Both the position numbers and the translations under genes were made by a program. Positions 1-9,442 of a stretch of 64,000 nt of DNA are shown piece after piece. Origin of the DNA: Sinomonas sp. P10A9 (GTDB taxonomy: Bacteria > Actinomycetota > Actinomycetes > Actinomycetales > Micrococcaceae); assembly GCF_041022165.1 (NCBI RefSeq), contig NZ_CP163302.1:2976001-3040000 (forward strand). The letters are read 5' to 3'. The notes below the pieces were generated by a model. That model worked only from the letters and a program-made list of their open reading frames with translations. It was not told where the DNA came from and did no database searches. Every line of letters starts with the position of its first letter. Position 1 is the stretch's first letter.

Positions 1-459
1 GGTTCCCGTGGCCGCGTTGAAGGCAGGCTCGCCGTCCGCGAGGGACTCAGGAAGGCGCAGCCAGCCTGCGAGCACCGCGTCCGACGTCGCGTACCGCACC
101 CACCCTGCCATCGAATGCGGTGAGTCCTCGAGCAGCAGCCGGCCCGTGCGGGTGAGGGTGAAGCCACCGCGGCGGTCGAGCCTGACGAGGCCGAACACTG
201 CGAGGCCGCGCAGCACGCGGTGCACGGTGTCGGCGTGCAGGCCCAGCTCCGCGGCAACCTCCGGCGCCGTCCGCCGGCCGCCTGCGAGCGGCTCGGCGAG
301 GCGAGTGTTCACGGCCGCGCGCATGAGCGCGATGGCCGCGACTCCCCCGCTGACCTCGAGGAAGCGCGCCTGCGGCGGCTTGAGCGCCGCGGCAGTCCGT
401 TCAAGGGCCCCGCTGAGGCTTTGGACGGCTCGGACGACGGCGGGCGGCGGCGTGCGCAT
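1..459 (-). CDS. SAM-dependent O-methyltransferase family protein, N-terminal part (runs off left edge)
   Basis: The minus-strand frame opens at an ATG at 459 and stays open for 153 codons to the window edge, so only the N-terminus is present. The visible protein starts MRTPPPAVVRAVQSLSG and contains a winged-helix-like stretch (ELGLHADTVHRVLRGLAVFG, then LVRLDRRGGFTLTRTGRLL). That is the dimerisation domain that precedes the methyltransferase fold in the plant-type/hydroxyneurosporene O-methyltransferase family. The SAM-binding domain is outside the window, so the substrate cannot be inferred. It lies 36 bases downstream of glmM in the same direction. The family call rests on the N-terminal domain alone. 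Confidence 0.6.
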   Translation of the reverse strand, partial: MRTPPPAVVRAVQSLSGALERTAAALKPPQARFLEVSGGVAAIALMRAAVNTRLAEPLAGGRRTAPEVAAELGLHADTVHRVLRGLAVFGLVRLDRRGGFTLTRTGRLLLEDSPHSMAGWVRYATSDAVLAGWLRLPESLADGEPAFNAATGT

Positions 460-495
460 GAGCCGAGCGTACCGTCCCGCCCAAGGTGCTTGGGC

Positions 496-1851
496 TCAGG
501 CCGTCTCGAGCGCGAGTTGGCTTTGCACCACGCGCGCGAGTCGCTCGGCGATGGCCTGGGCGGTGCCCTCGTCGGCAGCCTCCACCATCACGCGGACCAC
601 GGGTTCGGTGCCGGAGGGGCGCAGGAGCACCCGCCCCGTCTCCCCCAGCTCTGCCTCGGCGGAAGCGACAGCCGCGGCCACGCCGTCGTCCGCGGAGACG
701 CGCGCCTTATCCACGCCCTTGACGTTGATGAGCACCTGCGGGAGGCGGGTCATGACGGAGGCGAGGTCCCTGAGGGGCTTGCCGGTGCGGGCCACCTGGG
801 CGGCGAGCTGGAGGCCGGTGAGGACTCCGTCGCCGGTGGTGGCGTAGTCGGAGAAGATGACGTGGCCGGACTGCTCGCCGCCAAGGGAGTAGTCCCCGGC
901 GCGCATCTCCTCGAGCACGTAGCGGTCGCCCACGGCGGTCTCGCGGACGGCGATGCCAGCGTCGCGGAGCATGAGCTTGAGGCCCAGGTTGCTCATCACG
1001 GTGGCCACGAGCACGTTGTCGCGCAGCTTCCCGGCCTCCTTGAGGGCCAGGCCCAGGACGGCCATGATCTGGTCGCCGTCCACGATGGTGCCCTCATGGT
1101 CCACGGCGAGGCAGCGGTCGGCGTCGCCGTCGTGCGCGATGCCCAGGTCCGCGCCGTGCTCCAGCACTGCCGCCTGCAGCGGGCCGAGGTGGGTGGAGCC
1201 CACGCCGTCGTTGATGTTGAGCCCGTCTGGCTCGGCCCCGATCACGATCACGTTGGCGCCAGCGTCCTTGAACACCTGCGGCGAGCAGCCCGAGGCGGCT
1301 CCGTTGGCGCAGTCGAGGACCACGGTGAGCCCGTCGAGGCGGTGCGGAAGGGTGGTGAGGAGGTGGACGATGTAGCGGTCCTCGGCATCGGCGAACCGCT
1401 GGATGCGGCCCACGCCGGCGCCCGTGGGGCGGTGCGGCTCCTCGATCAGGAGCGCCTCGATCTGGTCCTCGACCTCGTCGGGGAGCTTGTGGCCCCCGCG
1501 GGCGAAGAACTTGATCCCGTTGTCCGGCGCCGGGTTGTGCGAGGCAGAGATCATGACGCCGAAGTCCGCGCCCAGGTCCGCCACGAGGTAGGCGGCGGCA
1601 GGAGTCGGGAGAACGCCGGCGTCGTACACGTCCACGCCCGCGCTCGCGAGGCCGGCCTCAACGGCGGCGCTGATGAACTCGCCCGAGGCCCGGGGGTCGC
1701 GGGCCACGACGGCGCGCGGCCGGGCGCCGTCCGCAACCTGCCGGTGGCCGAGGACGACAGCCGCCGCCTGGGAGATCTTGAGGGCGAGCTGGGCATCGAG
1801 GAGGCCATTGGCCAGCCCCCGCACGCCGTCGGTACCGAAGAGCCTAGTCAC
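496..1851 (-). CDS. glmM: phosphoglucosamine mutase
   Basis: Converts glucosamine-6-phosphate to glucosamine-1-phosphate in the cytosol, on the route to UDP-GlcNAc for peptidoglycan. The 451 residues match the family length. The start GTG at 1851 gives the typical [12 protein letters not shown] opening. The phosphoserine loop [12 protein letters not shown] is present (Ser104 is the phosphorylated residue), followed by the metal loop HDGDADR near residue 240 and the C-terminal phosphate-binding [11 protein letters not shown]. In many actinobacteria glmM lies just downstream of rplM-rpsI; here about 6 kb of other genes separates them. Identification is firm. Confidence 0.95.
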   Translation of the reverse strand: MTRLFGTDGVRGLANGLLDAQLALKISQAAAVVLGHRQVADGARPRAVVARDPRASGEFISAAVEAGLASAGVDVYDAGVLPTPAAAYLVADLGADFGVMISASHNPAPDNGIKFFARGGHKLPDEVEDQIEALLIEEPHRPTGAGVGRIQRFADAEDRYIVHLLTTLPHRLDGLTVVLDCANGAASGCSPQVFKDAGANVIVIGAEPDGLNINDGVGSTHLGPLQAAVLEHGADLGIAHDGDADRCLAVDHEGTIVDGDQIMAVLGLALKEAGKLRDNVLVATVMSNLGLKLMLRDAGIAVRETAVGDRYVLEEMRAGDYSLGGEQSGHVIFSDYATTGDGVLTGLQLAAQVARTGKPLRDLASVMTRLPQVLINVKGVDKARVSADDGVAAAVASAEAELGETGRVLLRPSGTEPVVRVMVEAADEGTAQAIAERLARVVQSQLALETA

Positions 1852-1899
1852 CGGGTCAGTCTACTGGCTGGCTGGAGGGCCTTCCTTGTCACAGCCGGG

Positions 1900-2886
1900 C
1901 TATGCCCCAGCCCGCAGCACGGGGAACTGTGCGGTGTAGGTCTCGCCTTCCTCGAGGACCTCGGCGGCGGTGCCGACGATCAGCGGATCCGGGGCGTGCG
2001 CCACCTTGGTGTCCTTGCGGTCATACGGGGTGACGTTGAGGATGTACCGCATGGCCTCGAGGCGGGCGCGCTTCTTGTCGTTGCTCTTGATGACGGTCCA
2101 CGGGGAGTCCCCGGTGTCCGTGTAGAAGAACATGGCCTCTTTGGCGGCGGTGTAGGCGTCCCACTTGTCCAGGCTCGCCATGTCGGTGGGTGAGAGCTTC
2201 CACTGCTTCACAGGGTCCGTCTCGCGGGAGGCGAAGCGGTTGAGCTGCTCCTCGCGGCCCACCGAGAACCACAGCTTGTGCAGGTGGATTCCGGAGTTGA
2301 CGAGCATGCGCTCGAACTCGGGCGCCTCGCGCATGAACTCGTGGTATTCGGCCGCGGTGCAGTAGCCCATGACCCGCTCGACGCCGGCCCGGTTGTACCA
2401 GGAGCGGTCCATCATCACGATCTCCCCGCCGCTGGGCAGATGGGACACGTAGCGCTGGAAGTACCACTGGGTGCGTTCGGCGTCGGTGGGCTTCTCGAGG
2501 GCCACAATCCGAGCGCCGCGGGGGTTCAGGTGCTCGTTGAACCGCTTGATGGCCCCGCCCTTTCCAGCAGCGTCGCGACCCTCGAAGAGGATGAGGACCT
2601 TCTGGCCGGTGTCCTTGACCCACAGCTGGAGCTTGAGGAGCTCGATCTGGAGGGCGCGCTTCTGGCGTTCGTAGGCGGGCCTGGTGAGCTTCTGCTCGTA
2701 GGGGTAGCTGTGCCGCCACGCGTCGGGGTCGGCGCTGGGCCTGACCCTGTGGTCGACCTTGCCGATCTCGCGCAGCTCGTCGAGCTCGGCCGCGTAGTCT
2801 TCGGTCACAGAAAGGCGTGGATCCTCGGGAACCATGGATTCAGGGTAACGCCGCGCCCCGGTGTTGAGCCGGGCGAAGTTGGGCAC
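1900..2886 (-). CDS. ppk2: polyphosphate kinase 2 family protein
   Basis: A cytosolic PPK2-type kinase that transfers phosphate between polyphosphate and nucleotides. The Walker A region EGRDAAGKGGAIKR is at about residues 102-115 and the Walker B/lid motif MMDRSWYNRAGVERVMG follows. The length of 328 residues is normal for the one-domain class. The longest frame starts at a GTG (2886). An internal ATG at 2835 is a possible start and neither has a strong Shine-Dalgarno sequence. The gene lies 48 bases upstream of glmM. The nucleotide preference (ADP, GDP or AMP) cannot be read reliably from the sequence. Confidence 0.88.
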   Translation of the reverse strand: MPNFARLNTGARRYPESMVPEDPRLSVTEDYAAELDELREIGKVDHRVRPSADPDAWRHSYPYEQKLTRPAYERQKRALQIELLKLQLWVKDTGQKVLILFEGRDAAGKGGAIKRFNEHLNPRGARIVALEKPTDAERTQWYFQRYVSHLPSGGEIVMMDRSWYNRAGVERVMGYCTAAEYHEFMREAPEFERMLVNSGIHLHKLWFSVGREEQLNRFASRETDPVKQWKLSPTDMASLDKWDAYTAAKEAMFFYTDTGDSPWTVIKSNDKKRARLEAMRYILNVTPYDRKDTKVAHAPDPLIVGTAAEVLEEGETYTAQFPVLRAGA

Positions 2887-2964
2887 TACTTGGCCACCCT
2901 GTCGTGTACTCGATTCTCCGCATCAGCTAGTACGTACCCCCACGCGCACCGTAGCTTTGAACGC

Positions 2965-4206
2965 ATGACTGAGGTCCATGGGGGGCCGGCCATCGACATT
3001 GTCGTGCCGGTGCACAACGAAGAGGATGCGCTGGCTGGCTCCGTCACGTCGCTCGTCGCCTACCTCGAAGAGGCGTTCCAGATTCCGTGGGTCGTCACCA
3101 TCGCGGACAACGCGAGCACTGACGGCACCCGCGCCATCGGCGAATCGCTCGCCGCCCAGCTCGAAGGGGTCCGTTACCTGCGCCTCGAGACGAAGGGCCG
3201 TGGCTTCGCGCTCAGGCAGGCGTGGATGGAGTCCACGGCGAAGGTCGTCGCCTATCTGGACGTCGATCTCTCCACTGACCTCGCAGCGCTCCCGCCGCTC
3301 ATCGCCCCACTGCTGTCCGGGCATTCGGATATGTCAATCGGCACCCGGCTGGGCCGCACCGCACGTGTGGTGCGCGGGCCCAAGCGGGAGATCATCTCGC
3401 GGACGTACAACGTCATGCTCAAGGGCACCCTCGGTGTGAGGTTCTCGGACGCCCAGTGCGGGTTCAAGGCACTTCGAGCGGACGTGGCGCGCACCCTGCT
3501 CCCGCACGTCGAGGACAACGCGTGGTTCTTCGACACCGAGCTACTGGTCCTGGCCGAGCGGGCAGGCCTTCGCATCCACGAGATCCCGGTCGACTGGACC
3601 GACGACCCCACGAGCACGGTGGACATTGCCCAGACAGCCATGGACGACATGCGCGGGATCGTCCGTGTTGCGAAATCCCTCGCCCTGGGCCGGATCCCCC
3701 TCGCCGCCATCTACGCCGAGCTGGGCCGTCGCCCCTTGCTCCCCGTACGGCCGCCGTCATTCTTCGGCCAAGTCCTGCGCTTCGGCGCGGTGGGGGTCGC
3801 CTCTACGATCGCCTACGCCGTCCTCTACCTCATGCTTCAGCCGCTCATGGGAGCCCAGCCGGCCAACTTCTCGGCGCTGCTTATTACCGCCGTGCTGAAC
3901 ACTGCCGCGAACCGGCGCTTTACCTTCGGCATCAGCGGCCCTGCGCACTATGGCGTCCAGCAGTTCCAGGGCCTCATCGTCTTCGGGCTCGCGTGGGGCC
4001 TTACGTCCTCGTCTCTCGTGGTGCTTCACGCCCTGAATACGGATCCCGGCGCGACTGCCGAACTGGTGACCCTCACGGCCGCCAACGTCGTGGCCACCGT
4101 CATGCGCTTCGCGCTGCTCAAGGCGTGGGTCTTCCGAAGGCGCACGACGGCGGGTGGCCGGGTCCGCGCCGACACCGCCTCCGCGCGGGCGATGGATGCA
4201 GCCTGA
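2965..4206 (+). CDS. GT2 polyprenyl-phosphate glycosyltransferase fused to a GtrA-like membrane domain
   Basis: Residues 1 to about 240 form a GT-A glycosyltransferase of the dolichol-phosphate-mannose-synthase type. It opens IDIVVPVHNEEDAL and carries the DXD metal motif in YLDVDLSTD (Asp99/Asp101). From about residue 265 a GtrA-like domain begins (FFGQVLRFGAVGVASTIAY) with four predicted membrane segments. The inferred role is to make a polyprenyl-phosphate sugar on the inner membrane face and help flip it outward. The ATG at 2965 was chosen because homology begins directly after it, although the frame is open far upstream. Its stop codon abuts the start of the next gene, so the two are almost certainly co-transcribed. 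The family is certain; the sugar is unknown. Confidence 0.85.
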   Translation: MTEVHGGPAIDIVVPVHNEEDALAGSVTSLVAYLEEAFQIPWVVTIADNASTDGTRAIGESLAAQLEGVRYLRLETKGRGFALRQAWMESTAKVVAYLDVDLSTDLAALPPLIAPLLSGHSDMSIGTRLGRTARVVRGPKREIISRTYNVMLKGTLGVRFSDAQCGFKALRADVARTLLPHVEDNAWFFDTELLVLAERAGLRIHEIPVDWTDDPTSTVDIAQTAMDDMRGIVRVAKSLALGRIPLAAIYAELGRRPLLPVRPPSFFGQVLRFGAVGVASTIAYAVLYLMLQPLMGAQPANFSALLITAVLNTAANRRFTFGISGPAHYGVQQFQGLIVFGLAWGLTSSSLVVLHALNTDPGATAELVTLTAANVVATVMRFALLKAWVFRRRTTAGGRVRADTASARAMDAA

Positions 4207-6069
4207 ATGGCGGCTCTCGCTGAATCCGCGGTGCATTCGGACCGCCGGTTCGGATCGCTCGAGCGGGCCGGGCTCGCGATCATCCTGGCCGCAAGCGCGT
4301 TCCTGAACATCTGGAATCTCCCGGCGAATGGCTGGGCAAACGCCTACTACTCGGCCGCAGTGCAGGCCGGGCTGCATGACCCCGTTTCGTTCTTCTTCGG
4401 TTCCAGTGACTGGGGCAATGCCATCTCGGTCGACAAACCGCCGTTGAGCCTGTGGCTCATCGGGCTCTCGGTCCGCGTGTTCGGGCTGAACAGCTGGGGC
4501 CTCCTGCTCCCGCAGGCTCTCTTGGGAGTGGCCACGACGGCGCTCGTCTTCGTCATGGGTCGCCGATACCTCTCCCCCGTAGCCGGGCTGGTCGGGGCAG
4601 CAGTCTTCGCGACCACGCCGATCGTCGTCCTCATGTCCAGGTACAACAACCCTGACCCGCTCATGATGTTCCTGCTGCTTCTCGCGCTGGCTGGCGCCCT
4701 GAGGGCGGTCGATACGGGGCGGGCGAGGTGGGCGGTGGCCGTAGGCGTAGCCCTCGGCCTGGCCATCCTGACCAAGCAGCTCCAGGCCCTGCTGGTGGCT
4801 CCAGCTCTTGCAACCGTTCTGATTGCGGGCGCGTGGGGTCGGGCGCGCGAGATGCTGCGGCTGGCCACATCTGCCGCGCTGCCATTCGTGGTGACGGCGG
4901 CGAGCTGGTTCGCAATCGTTGAGCTGACTCCCAAAGATCAGCGCCCGTACATGGGCGGGTCGACGACGAACAGCGCCATTGAGCTCACCTTCGGTTACAA
5001 CGGGATGCAGCGGATCGTGAGCCAAGACGACCCGGTGGCGATGCTAATACCCTCCCAGTACCGCGATGTGGCAAGTGACGCGGGATTCTTGCGCCTAATC
5101 AACGCCAACTACGCTCAGGAGGCGGCCTGGCTCCTCCCGGCGGCGTGTGCGGGCGTCATCTTGCTCGCGCTCGCCATCCGCCGAGTTCAAGGGCGGATCG
5201 CGCAGTTGTTCGCTGCGGCTGCAGGGGTCTGGCTCATCACCGCGTTCGCCACTCTGAGCTTCATGGGCGACCAGATCCATACGTACTACACGGCCAGTCT
5301 GGGCGTGCCGATCGCGCTGGTAGTGGGGGCGGCAGTACATATCCTCGTCGCACAAGACCACAAGCCCCTGATCCGAGTCATCGCGGGTTTGGGGGTGCTG
5401 GCAACGGCGCTCACGTCGGCAGGGATCCTGCTGTCAGTAGCCCTGTGGCCCCGGTGGCTGGCTTGGCTCGTTCTGGGATCAGGGTTGGCCGCTAGCATCG
5501 TCACGTTGGTGAAGCCCCCCTGGAAATCGGTCGATCGGTTGGCTGCCTGCCTTGCGGCGCTCTCCCTGTTAGCAGCGCCCCTGGCAACATCTTTCGTCAA
5601 CGCGGTCACACCCCATCAGGGTTCCAATCCGCTCTCTGGCGGAGTGACTGCACGGGAGGGCAGTATTAGCCGATTCCTGGCAGATGTGGGCCGCGGCGAC
5701 CCGCGCTGGGCGCGAGACATCGCGATGGGAGCCGACCCCAGTGAAAACCTGGTCCAGACGCTCAAGAACAGCTCTGAATCGTGCAGATGGGCGGCCGCTA
5801 CCTTGCCGTCGCAGAGTGCCGCAAAGCTCCAGCTGGCGACGGGAAGGCCTGTCATGGCCGTCGGAGGCTTCTCGGCTGTTGATCCGTGGCCAACTCTGGA
5901 CGTCTTCAAGGCATGGGTGGCAGACGGCAAGATCTGCTATTTCATAGATGATCCGTCTATGGACACAGCTTTGCTCCACGATTCCCCAGCCCGCCAGGTC
6001 ACCGGCTGGGTTCGAAGTGTGTACTCAGGCACCGACGTTGGCGATATCCGTGTCTATCGGCTTTCGTGA
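4207..6069 (+). CDS. GT-C (ArnT/PMT-like, YkcB-type) membrane glycosyltransferase
   Basis: A 620-residue polytopic membrane protein of the PMT_2/ArnT superfamily. These enzymes move a sugar from a polyprenyl-phosphate carrier to an acceptor on the outer face of the membrane. The first external loop contains VDKPPLSLW, where the Asp is the expected catalytic residue. About ten hydrophobic segments follow, then a soluble C-terminal domain from about residue 490 ending DVGDIRVYRLS, as in YkcA/YkcB-like proteins. The ATG directly follows the TGA of the GT2-GtrA gene, which supports translational coupling and use of that gene's product as donor. The acceptor (wall polymer, lipid or protein) is not indicated. 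Confidence 0.82.
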   Translation: MAALAESAVHSDRRFGSLERAGLAIILAASAFLNIWNLPANGWANAYYSAAVQAGLHDPVSFFFGSSDWGNAISVDKPPLSLWLIGLSVRVFGLNSWGLLLPQALLGVATTALVFVMGRRYLSPVAGLVGAAVFATTPIVVLMSRYNNPDPLMMFLLLLALAGALRAVDTGRARWAVAVGVALGLAILTKQLQALLVAPALATVLIAGAWGRAREMLRLATSAALPFVVTAASWFAIVELTPKDQRPYMGGSTTNSAIELTFGYNGMQRIVSQDDPVAMLIPSQYRDVASDAGFLRLINANYAQEAAWLLPAACAGVILLALAIRRVQGRIAQLFAAAAGVWLITAFATLSFMGDQIHTYYTASLGVPIALVVGAAVHILVAQDHKPLIRVIAGLGVLATALTSAGILLSVALWPRWLAWLVLGSGLAASIVTLVKPPWKSVDRLAACLAALSLLAAPLATSFVNAVTPHQGSNPLSGGVTAREGSISRFLADVGRGDPRWARDIAMGADPSENLVQTLKNSSESCRWAAATLPSQSAAKLQLATGRPVMAVGGFSAVDPWPTLDVFKAWVADGKICYFIDDPSMDTALLHDSPARQVTGWVRSVYSGTDVGDIRVYRLS

Positions 6070-6097
6070 CGCGAATACCCGAACGCGCAACCGCGTG

Positions 6098-7903
6098 ATG
6101 CGTGTCCTCGTCAGCCGCGACGCGCAGGTGGCCGCATTTGTTTTTGTAACTGGTATCGTATGGCTCGGCTGGAATGTCAGCATCAATGGCTTGGGGAATC
6201 CTTACTACGCCGCTGCTACACAATCAGCCTTGGCAAATCCCCACAATCTATTCTTCGGCGCCTCCGACCTCTCGGGCGGCGAGTCCATCGACAAACCCCC
6301 GTTTACGGTCTGGCTGACGGTGCCACTCGTCGCGGTCTTCGGCCTTGGATCCTTCCCCGTGTTGCTGCCCAGCATCATCATGGGTGCGGGCAGCGCGTCC
6401 TTGGCCTACTTCATCGCACGCACGTACACGAGCCACGTATGGGCACTACTCTCTGGGATTCTGGTGTTAGCGGTGCCTGTCCACGTGAGCATGTCGCGGA
6501 TCAACAATCCTGACGCGCCTCTCGTTTTCTTCTGCACTGCGGCGGTCTTGGCGGTGCTGCGCCTCAAGAGGCTCTCCACGGCCAGCCTCGTGACGGGGTT
6601 CCTGCTAGGCCTCGGCATCCTCACCAAGCAGCTACAGGCCCTGCTGATCGTACCCTCCCTGATGGCAGTGATGGTTCTCCGCTTCCCCGAGTGGAAGCGA
6701 CTCACACGTGCAGTCGTCGGGGCGGCGCTGGCCAGCGTCGGACCGTCACTCCTTTGGATGGTGCCTGTCATGGCGACGCCCGCACAGAACCGCCCATGGG
6801 TAGGGGGCACCAAAAACAATGACCTCATCGACCTCACAATCGGCTACAACGGTATCGGACGGCTGAGCGGTGCGATCGACCAAGGCGATATCCAAGTGGT
6901 TGGCGCAAGCGGACCGACCGAATCGTCAGGAAGCTTGACGCGACTATTGACACTCAACTACGCCCCTGAGCTGTTGGGGTTCCTCATCGTTGGAGTCCTC
7001 GGCGTCATTCTGCTCTCGTCCCACGCTGCCAGATCCCGCAAGACTCACGCCGCACTCGCTGCCCTATGCCTGTGGTTTGCAGTCGGGTTTATTGTATTCA
7101 GCTTCATGGAAGGCGGAATGCACCCGTATTACCTGTCATTCATCGCCATACCCGCCGCGCTCCTTGGCGGATGGGTCATTGAGTCCATAATCAAAGGAAG
7201 ACATACCGCCACCGCTTGGCGCACCGCTCTCGCCTTGGGCATCGCCACAATATCGATACTTCTCGTGGTGTGGATGTCCTGGTTCCCACCGGGATGGGAA
7301 TACCTCGCGAAGTTGTCCTTCATCACCGGCTCTGTCGCCGTGCTTGGGCTATTTCTACCCGGACGATTACGTCACAGTGGTCGGCGCATCACCACCATGG
7401 GGCTGGTTTTCTTGCTCGCTGTTCCGGCTGCAGGATTCGATGTGGCCACTATGACCAATCCGCAGGATGGAACTTTCTTTCTCTCGGGACCAGTCCCTGC
7501 CGTGGACAGCTTTCACCTCGACGACGCCCGCAAGAGGTCGGTGCAATCCGCAGCAGAACGTAATTCGGACGATCTGTTCACGCTCATTCAGCACGCAAAA
7601 GCGCGGAAATGGGCGGCCATAACCCTAGGCGGGGAGGCGGCCGCGCGGTACCAACTCGACACAGGGGTGCCGGTCATTGCGCTGGCTGGATTCAACGGAG
7701 CGGATGGCTTTCCGTCTCAAGGGCAGCTTGAGTCCTGGATCGCCGGTGGTGATGTCCAGTACTACATTCACAGGGCCGACGTCGCTGACTCATTGCCACT
7801 ATCTCATCGCACGCTCCAGATGGTGGACTGGATCACGACCCACTTCAGCCGTACGGATGTCAGTGGGGTTGCCGTCTACGATCTGACAGAGCCATTGTCT
7901 TAA
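6098..7903 (+). CDS. second GT-C (ArnT/PMT-like) membrane glycosyltransferase
   Basis: A paralogue of the preceding gene: 601 residues with the same loop motif (SIDKPPFTVWL), the same transmembrane layout and a similar C-terminal soluble domain ending SGVAVYDLTEP. The frame is open from 5948, overlapping the previous gene, but homology starts at MRVLVSRDAQ, so the ATG at 6098 is chosen (a GTG at 6095 is adjacent). By eye the gene looks poorer in GC than its neighbours, with more A/T third positions, which could mean a different history from its upstream paralogue. It is probably the last gene of a three-gene transcription unit closed by the hairpin at 7911. Confidence 0.8.
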   Translation: MRVLVSRDAQVAAFVFVTGIVWLGWNVSINGLGNPYYAAATQSALANPHNLFFGASDLSGGESIDKPPFTVWLTVPLVAVFGLGSFPVLLPSIIMGAGSASLAYFIARTYTSHVWALLSGILVLAVPVHVSMSRINNPDAPLVFFCTAAVLAVLRLKRLSTASLVTGFLLGLGILTKQLQALLIVPSLMAVMVLRFPEWKRLTRAVVGAALASVGPSLLWMVPVMATPAQNRPWVGGTKNNDLIDLTIGYNGIGRLSGAIDQGDIQVVGASGPTESSGSLTRLLTLNYAPELLGFLIVGVLGVILLSSHAARSRKTHAALAALCLWFAVGFIVFSFMEGGMHPYYLSFIAIPAALLGGWVIESIIKGRHTATAWRTALALGIATISILLVVWMSWFPPGWEYLAKLSFITGSVAVLGLFLPGRLRHSGRRITTMGLVFLLAVPAAGFDVATMTNPQDGTFFLSGPVPAVDSFHLDDARKRSVQSAAERNSDDLFTLIQHAKARKWAAITLGGEAAARYQLDTGVPVIALAGFNGADGFPSQGQLESWIAGGDVQYYIHRADVADSLPLSHRTLQMVDWITTHFSRTDVSGVAVYDLTEPLS

Positions 7904-7910
7904 GTGACGA

Positions 7911-7942
7911 AAGGCCCGCCCCGCAGATGCGGAACGGGCCTT
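7911..7942. terminator. bidirectional intrinsic terminator
   Basis: Arms AAGGCCCG (7911-7918) and CGGGCCTT (7935-7942), with a smaller CCGC/GCGG stem inside the loop. It sits between the convergent 3' ends of the GT-C gene and rpsI, so it can serve both strands. Confidence 0.8.
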
Positions 7943-7961
7943 CGGCATGAATGGCTAGGAA

Positions 7962-8468
7962 TCAGCGCTTCGAGTACTGCGGTGCGCGGCGGGCCTTCTT
8001 GAGACCAGCCTTCTTGCGCTCCACGACGCGGGCGTCGCGGGTGAGGAAGCCGGCCTTCTTGAGTGCCGGACGGTTGTTCTCGAGGTCGATCTCGTTGAGC
8101 GAGCGCGAGACGCCGAGGCGCACTGCACCGGCCTGGCCCGACGGGCCACCGCCGTGGATGCGGACGATCACGTCGTAGGCGCCCTCTAGGTCGAGGAGCT
8201 TGAACGGGTCGTTCACCTCCTGCTGGTGCAGCTTGTTCGGGAAGTAGTTCTCGAGCGTGCGGCCGTTGATGGTCCACTGGCCGGTGCCGGGGACAACGCG
8301 GACGCGGGCCACTGCCTCCTTGCGACGACCGACGGCGGCACCGGCAACCGTGAGGGCGGGGCGCTCACGCTTGGCTTCCTCGGCGGCCGCCGGGGCGCTC
8401 TCGGACGTGTAAGTGGTGGGGGTCTCCTCAGCCTCGGCGGCCGGGGCAAGCTCTTCGTTCTGAGCCAC
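7962..8468 (-). CDS. rpsI: 30S ribosomal protein S9
   Basis: A small-subunit protein whose basic C-terminal tail reaches the decoding centre. The core begins at about residue 46 ([13 protein letters not shown]) and ends in the classic [12 protein letters not shown]. Ahead of it is a 45-residue Glu/Ala/Thr-rich extension, longer than in E. coli S9 but common in the Micrococcaceae. The start is a GTG at 8468 with GGAGAA upstream. It is co-transcribed with rplM, 38 bases away. Confidence 0.95.
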   Translation of the reverse strand: MAQNEELAPAAEAEETPTTYTSESAPAAAEEAKRERPALTVAGAAVGRRKEAVARVRVVPGTGQWTINGRTLENYFPNKLHQQEVNDPFKLLDLEGAYDVIVRIHGGGPSGQAGAVRLGVSRSLNEIDLENNRPALKKAGFLTRDARVVERKKAGLKKARRAPQYSKR

Positions 8469-8506
8469 AGTGTTCTCCTTGATGAATTCTTTGGAAGTGG
8501 CCAGTA

Positions 8507-8950
8507 CTACTGGGCGACCTGGGTGATCTCGAAGGTCTTGGGCTGCTGGGCAGCGTGCGGGTGGTTCGGGCCCGCGTAGACCTTGAGCTTGGAAATCTGC
8601 TGGTCAGCCAGCTTGTTGTGCGGGAGCATGCCCTTGATGGCCTTCTCCACGGCGCGGACCGGGTTCTTCTCGAGCAGCTCCGCGTAGGTGACGCTGGTCA
8701 GGCCGCCCGGGAAGCCCGAGTGGCGGTAGGCGCGCTTCTGCTGGAGCTTGGCGCCGGTGAGGGCCACCTTGTCCGCGTTGATGATGATGACGAAATCGCC
8801 CATGTCCATGTGGGACGCAAAGGTCGGCTTGTGCTTCCCGCGCAGCAGTGTTGCGGTCTGGCTGGCAAGGCGACCCAGAACGACGTCGGTGGCGTCAATG
8901 ACGTGCCACTGACGGTCGGCGTCGCCGGGCTTCGGTGTGTACGTACGCAC
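8507..8950 (-). CDS. rplM: 50S ribosomal protein L13
   Basis: An early-assembly large-subunit protein. The GTG at 8950 gives 147 residues starting [10 protein letters not shown], the usual length, and has GAAGG eight bases upstream. The frame is open 16 codons further, to 8998, but that stretch is not L13-like. Conserved core motifs include [32 protein letters not shown] and KGMLPHNKL. It is the first gene of the rplM-rpsI pair. Confidence 0.95.
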   Translation of the reverse strand: MRTYTPKPGDADRQWHVIDATDVVLGRLASQTATLLRGKHKPTFASHMDMGDFVIIINADKVALTGAKLQQKRAYRHSGFPGGLTSVTYAELLEKNPVRAVEKAIKGMLPHNKLADQQISKLKVYAGPNHPHAAQQPKTFEITQVAQ

Positions 8951-9442
8951 AGTTATTGCCTTCGTTTCTTGGTCTGGTAGGGGGTCGGTGAGATACACCC
9001 CTATGTCTTCGGTGCGCTACCGGACCAGAGGTGAGGGCTCCCAGACCAGTCATCCCGTGCTACTCGATAGCACCCCGGGAGCCTGCGTCCTGCAACTGGA
9101 CACTCCCGCGGCGCGCATCATCGAGTCAGGACACGCACAACGACTACCTAGGATATCCCGCCACAGCACGGCGGGTCAAAGCGGCACCACCGACCGTTGC
9201 TGGCCCGCCTTCGAGGGGCACGCCTGCGCGACGCCCGACTACCCAAATCACAGCTTTCACGAACTGAGTACATGCGGGCCTAGCACTAGGTAGTTCTTAG
9301 GTTACTCGAAACGAAAAATTCGAGTACAGAGGAGTAGTGCGCCAGCGCGGATGGGGATGACAGTCTGACGGCTGTAGACCCGACGGCGCTCATAAGGGGG
9401 CAACGTTGCCATTGGTCTCACACGCTTGAAAAGGACCCCATC
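8951..9442. other. divergent intergenic region between rplM and the pilus operon
   Basis: No convincing gene is visible. This 492-base stretch must hold the rplM promoter (minus) and the pilus-operon promoter (plus). Visible structure includes CCTAGCACTAGG at 9279-9290, a 5-bp inverted repeat, and the A/T-rich palindrome at 9303-9326. The first pilin is preceded by AAAAGGA eight bases before its ATG. No known riboswitch pattern was recognised. Confidence 0.6.
9303..9326. promoter_or_regulatory. perfect 8-bp inverted repeat upstream of the pilus operon
   Basis: TACTCGAA (9303-9310) and TTCGAGTA (9319-9326) flank an eight-base A-rich loop, about 120 bases before the first pilin start. There is no upstream plus-strand gene for it to terminate, so it could be an operator for a dimeric regulator or a hairpin in the pilin leader. 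The inverted repeat is seen; the function is inferred. Confidence 0.4.

Noticed and set aside
9327..9442. Riboswitch (for example cyclic di-GMP) in the pilin leader
   Set aside because: The conserved GEMM core was not found. Only short, unconvincing pairings are visible.
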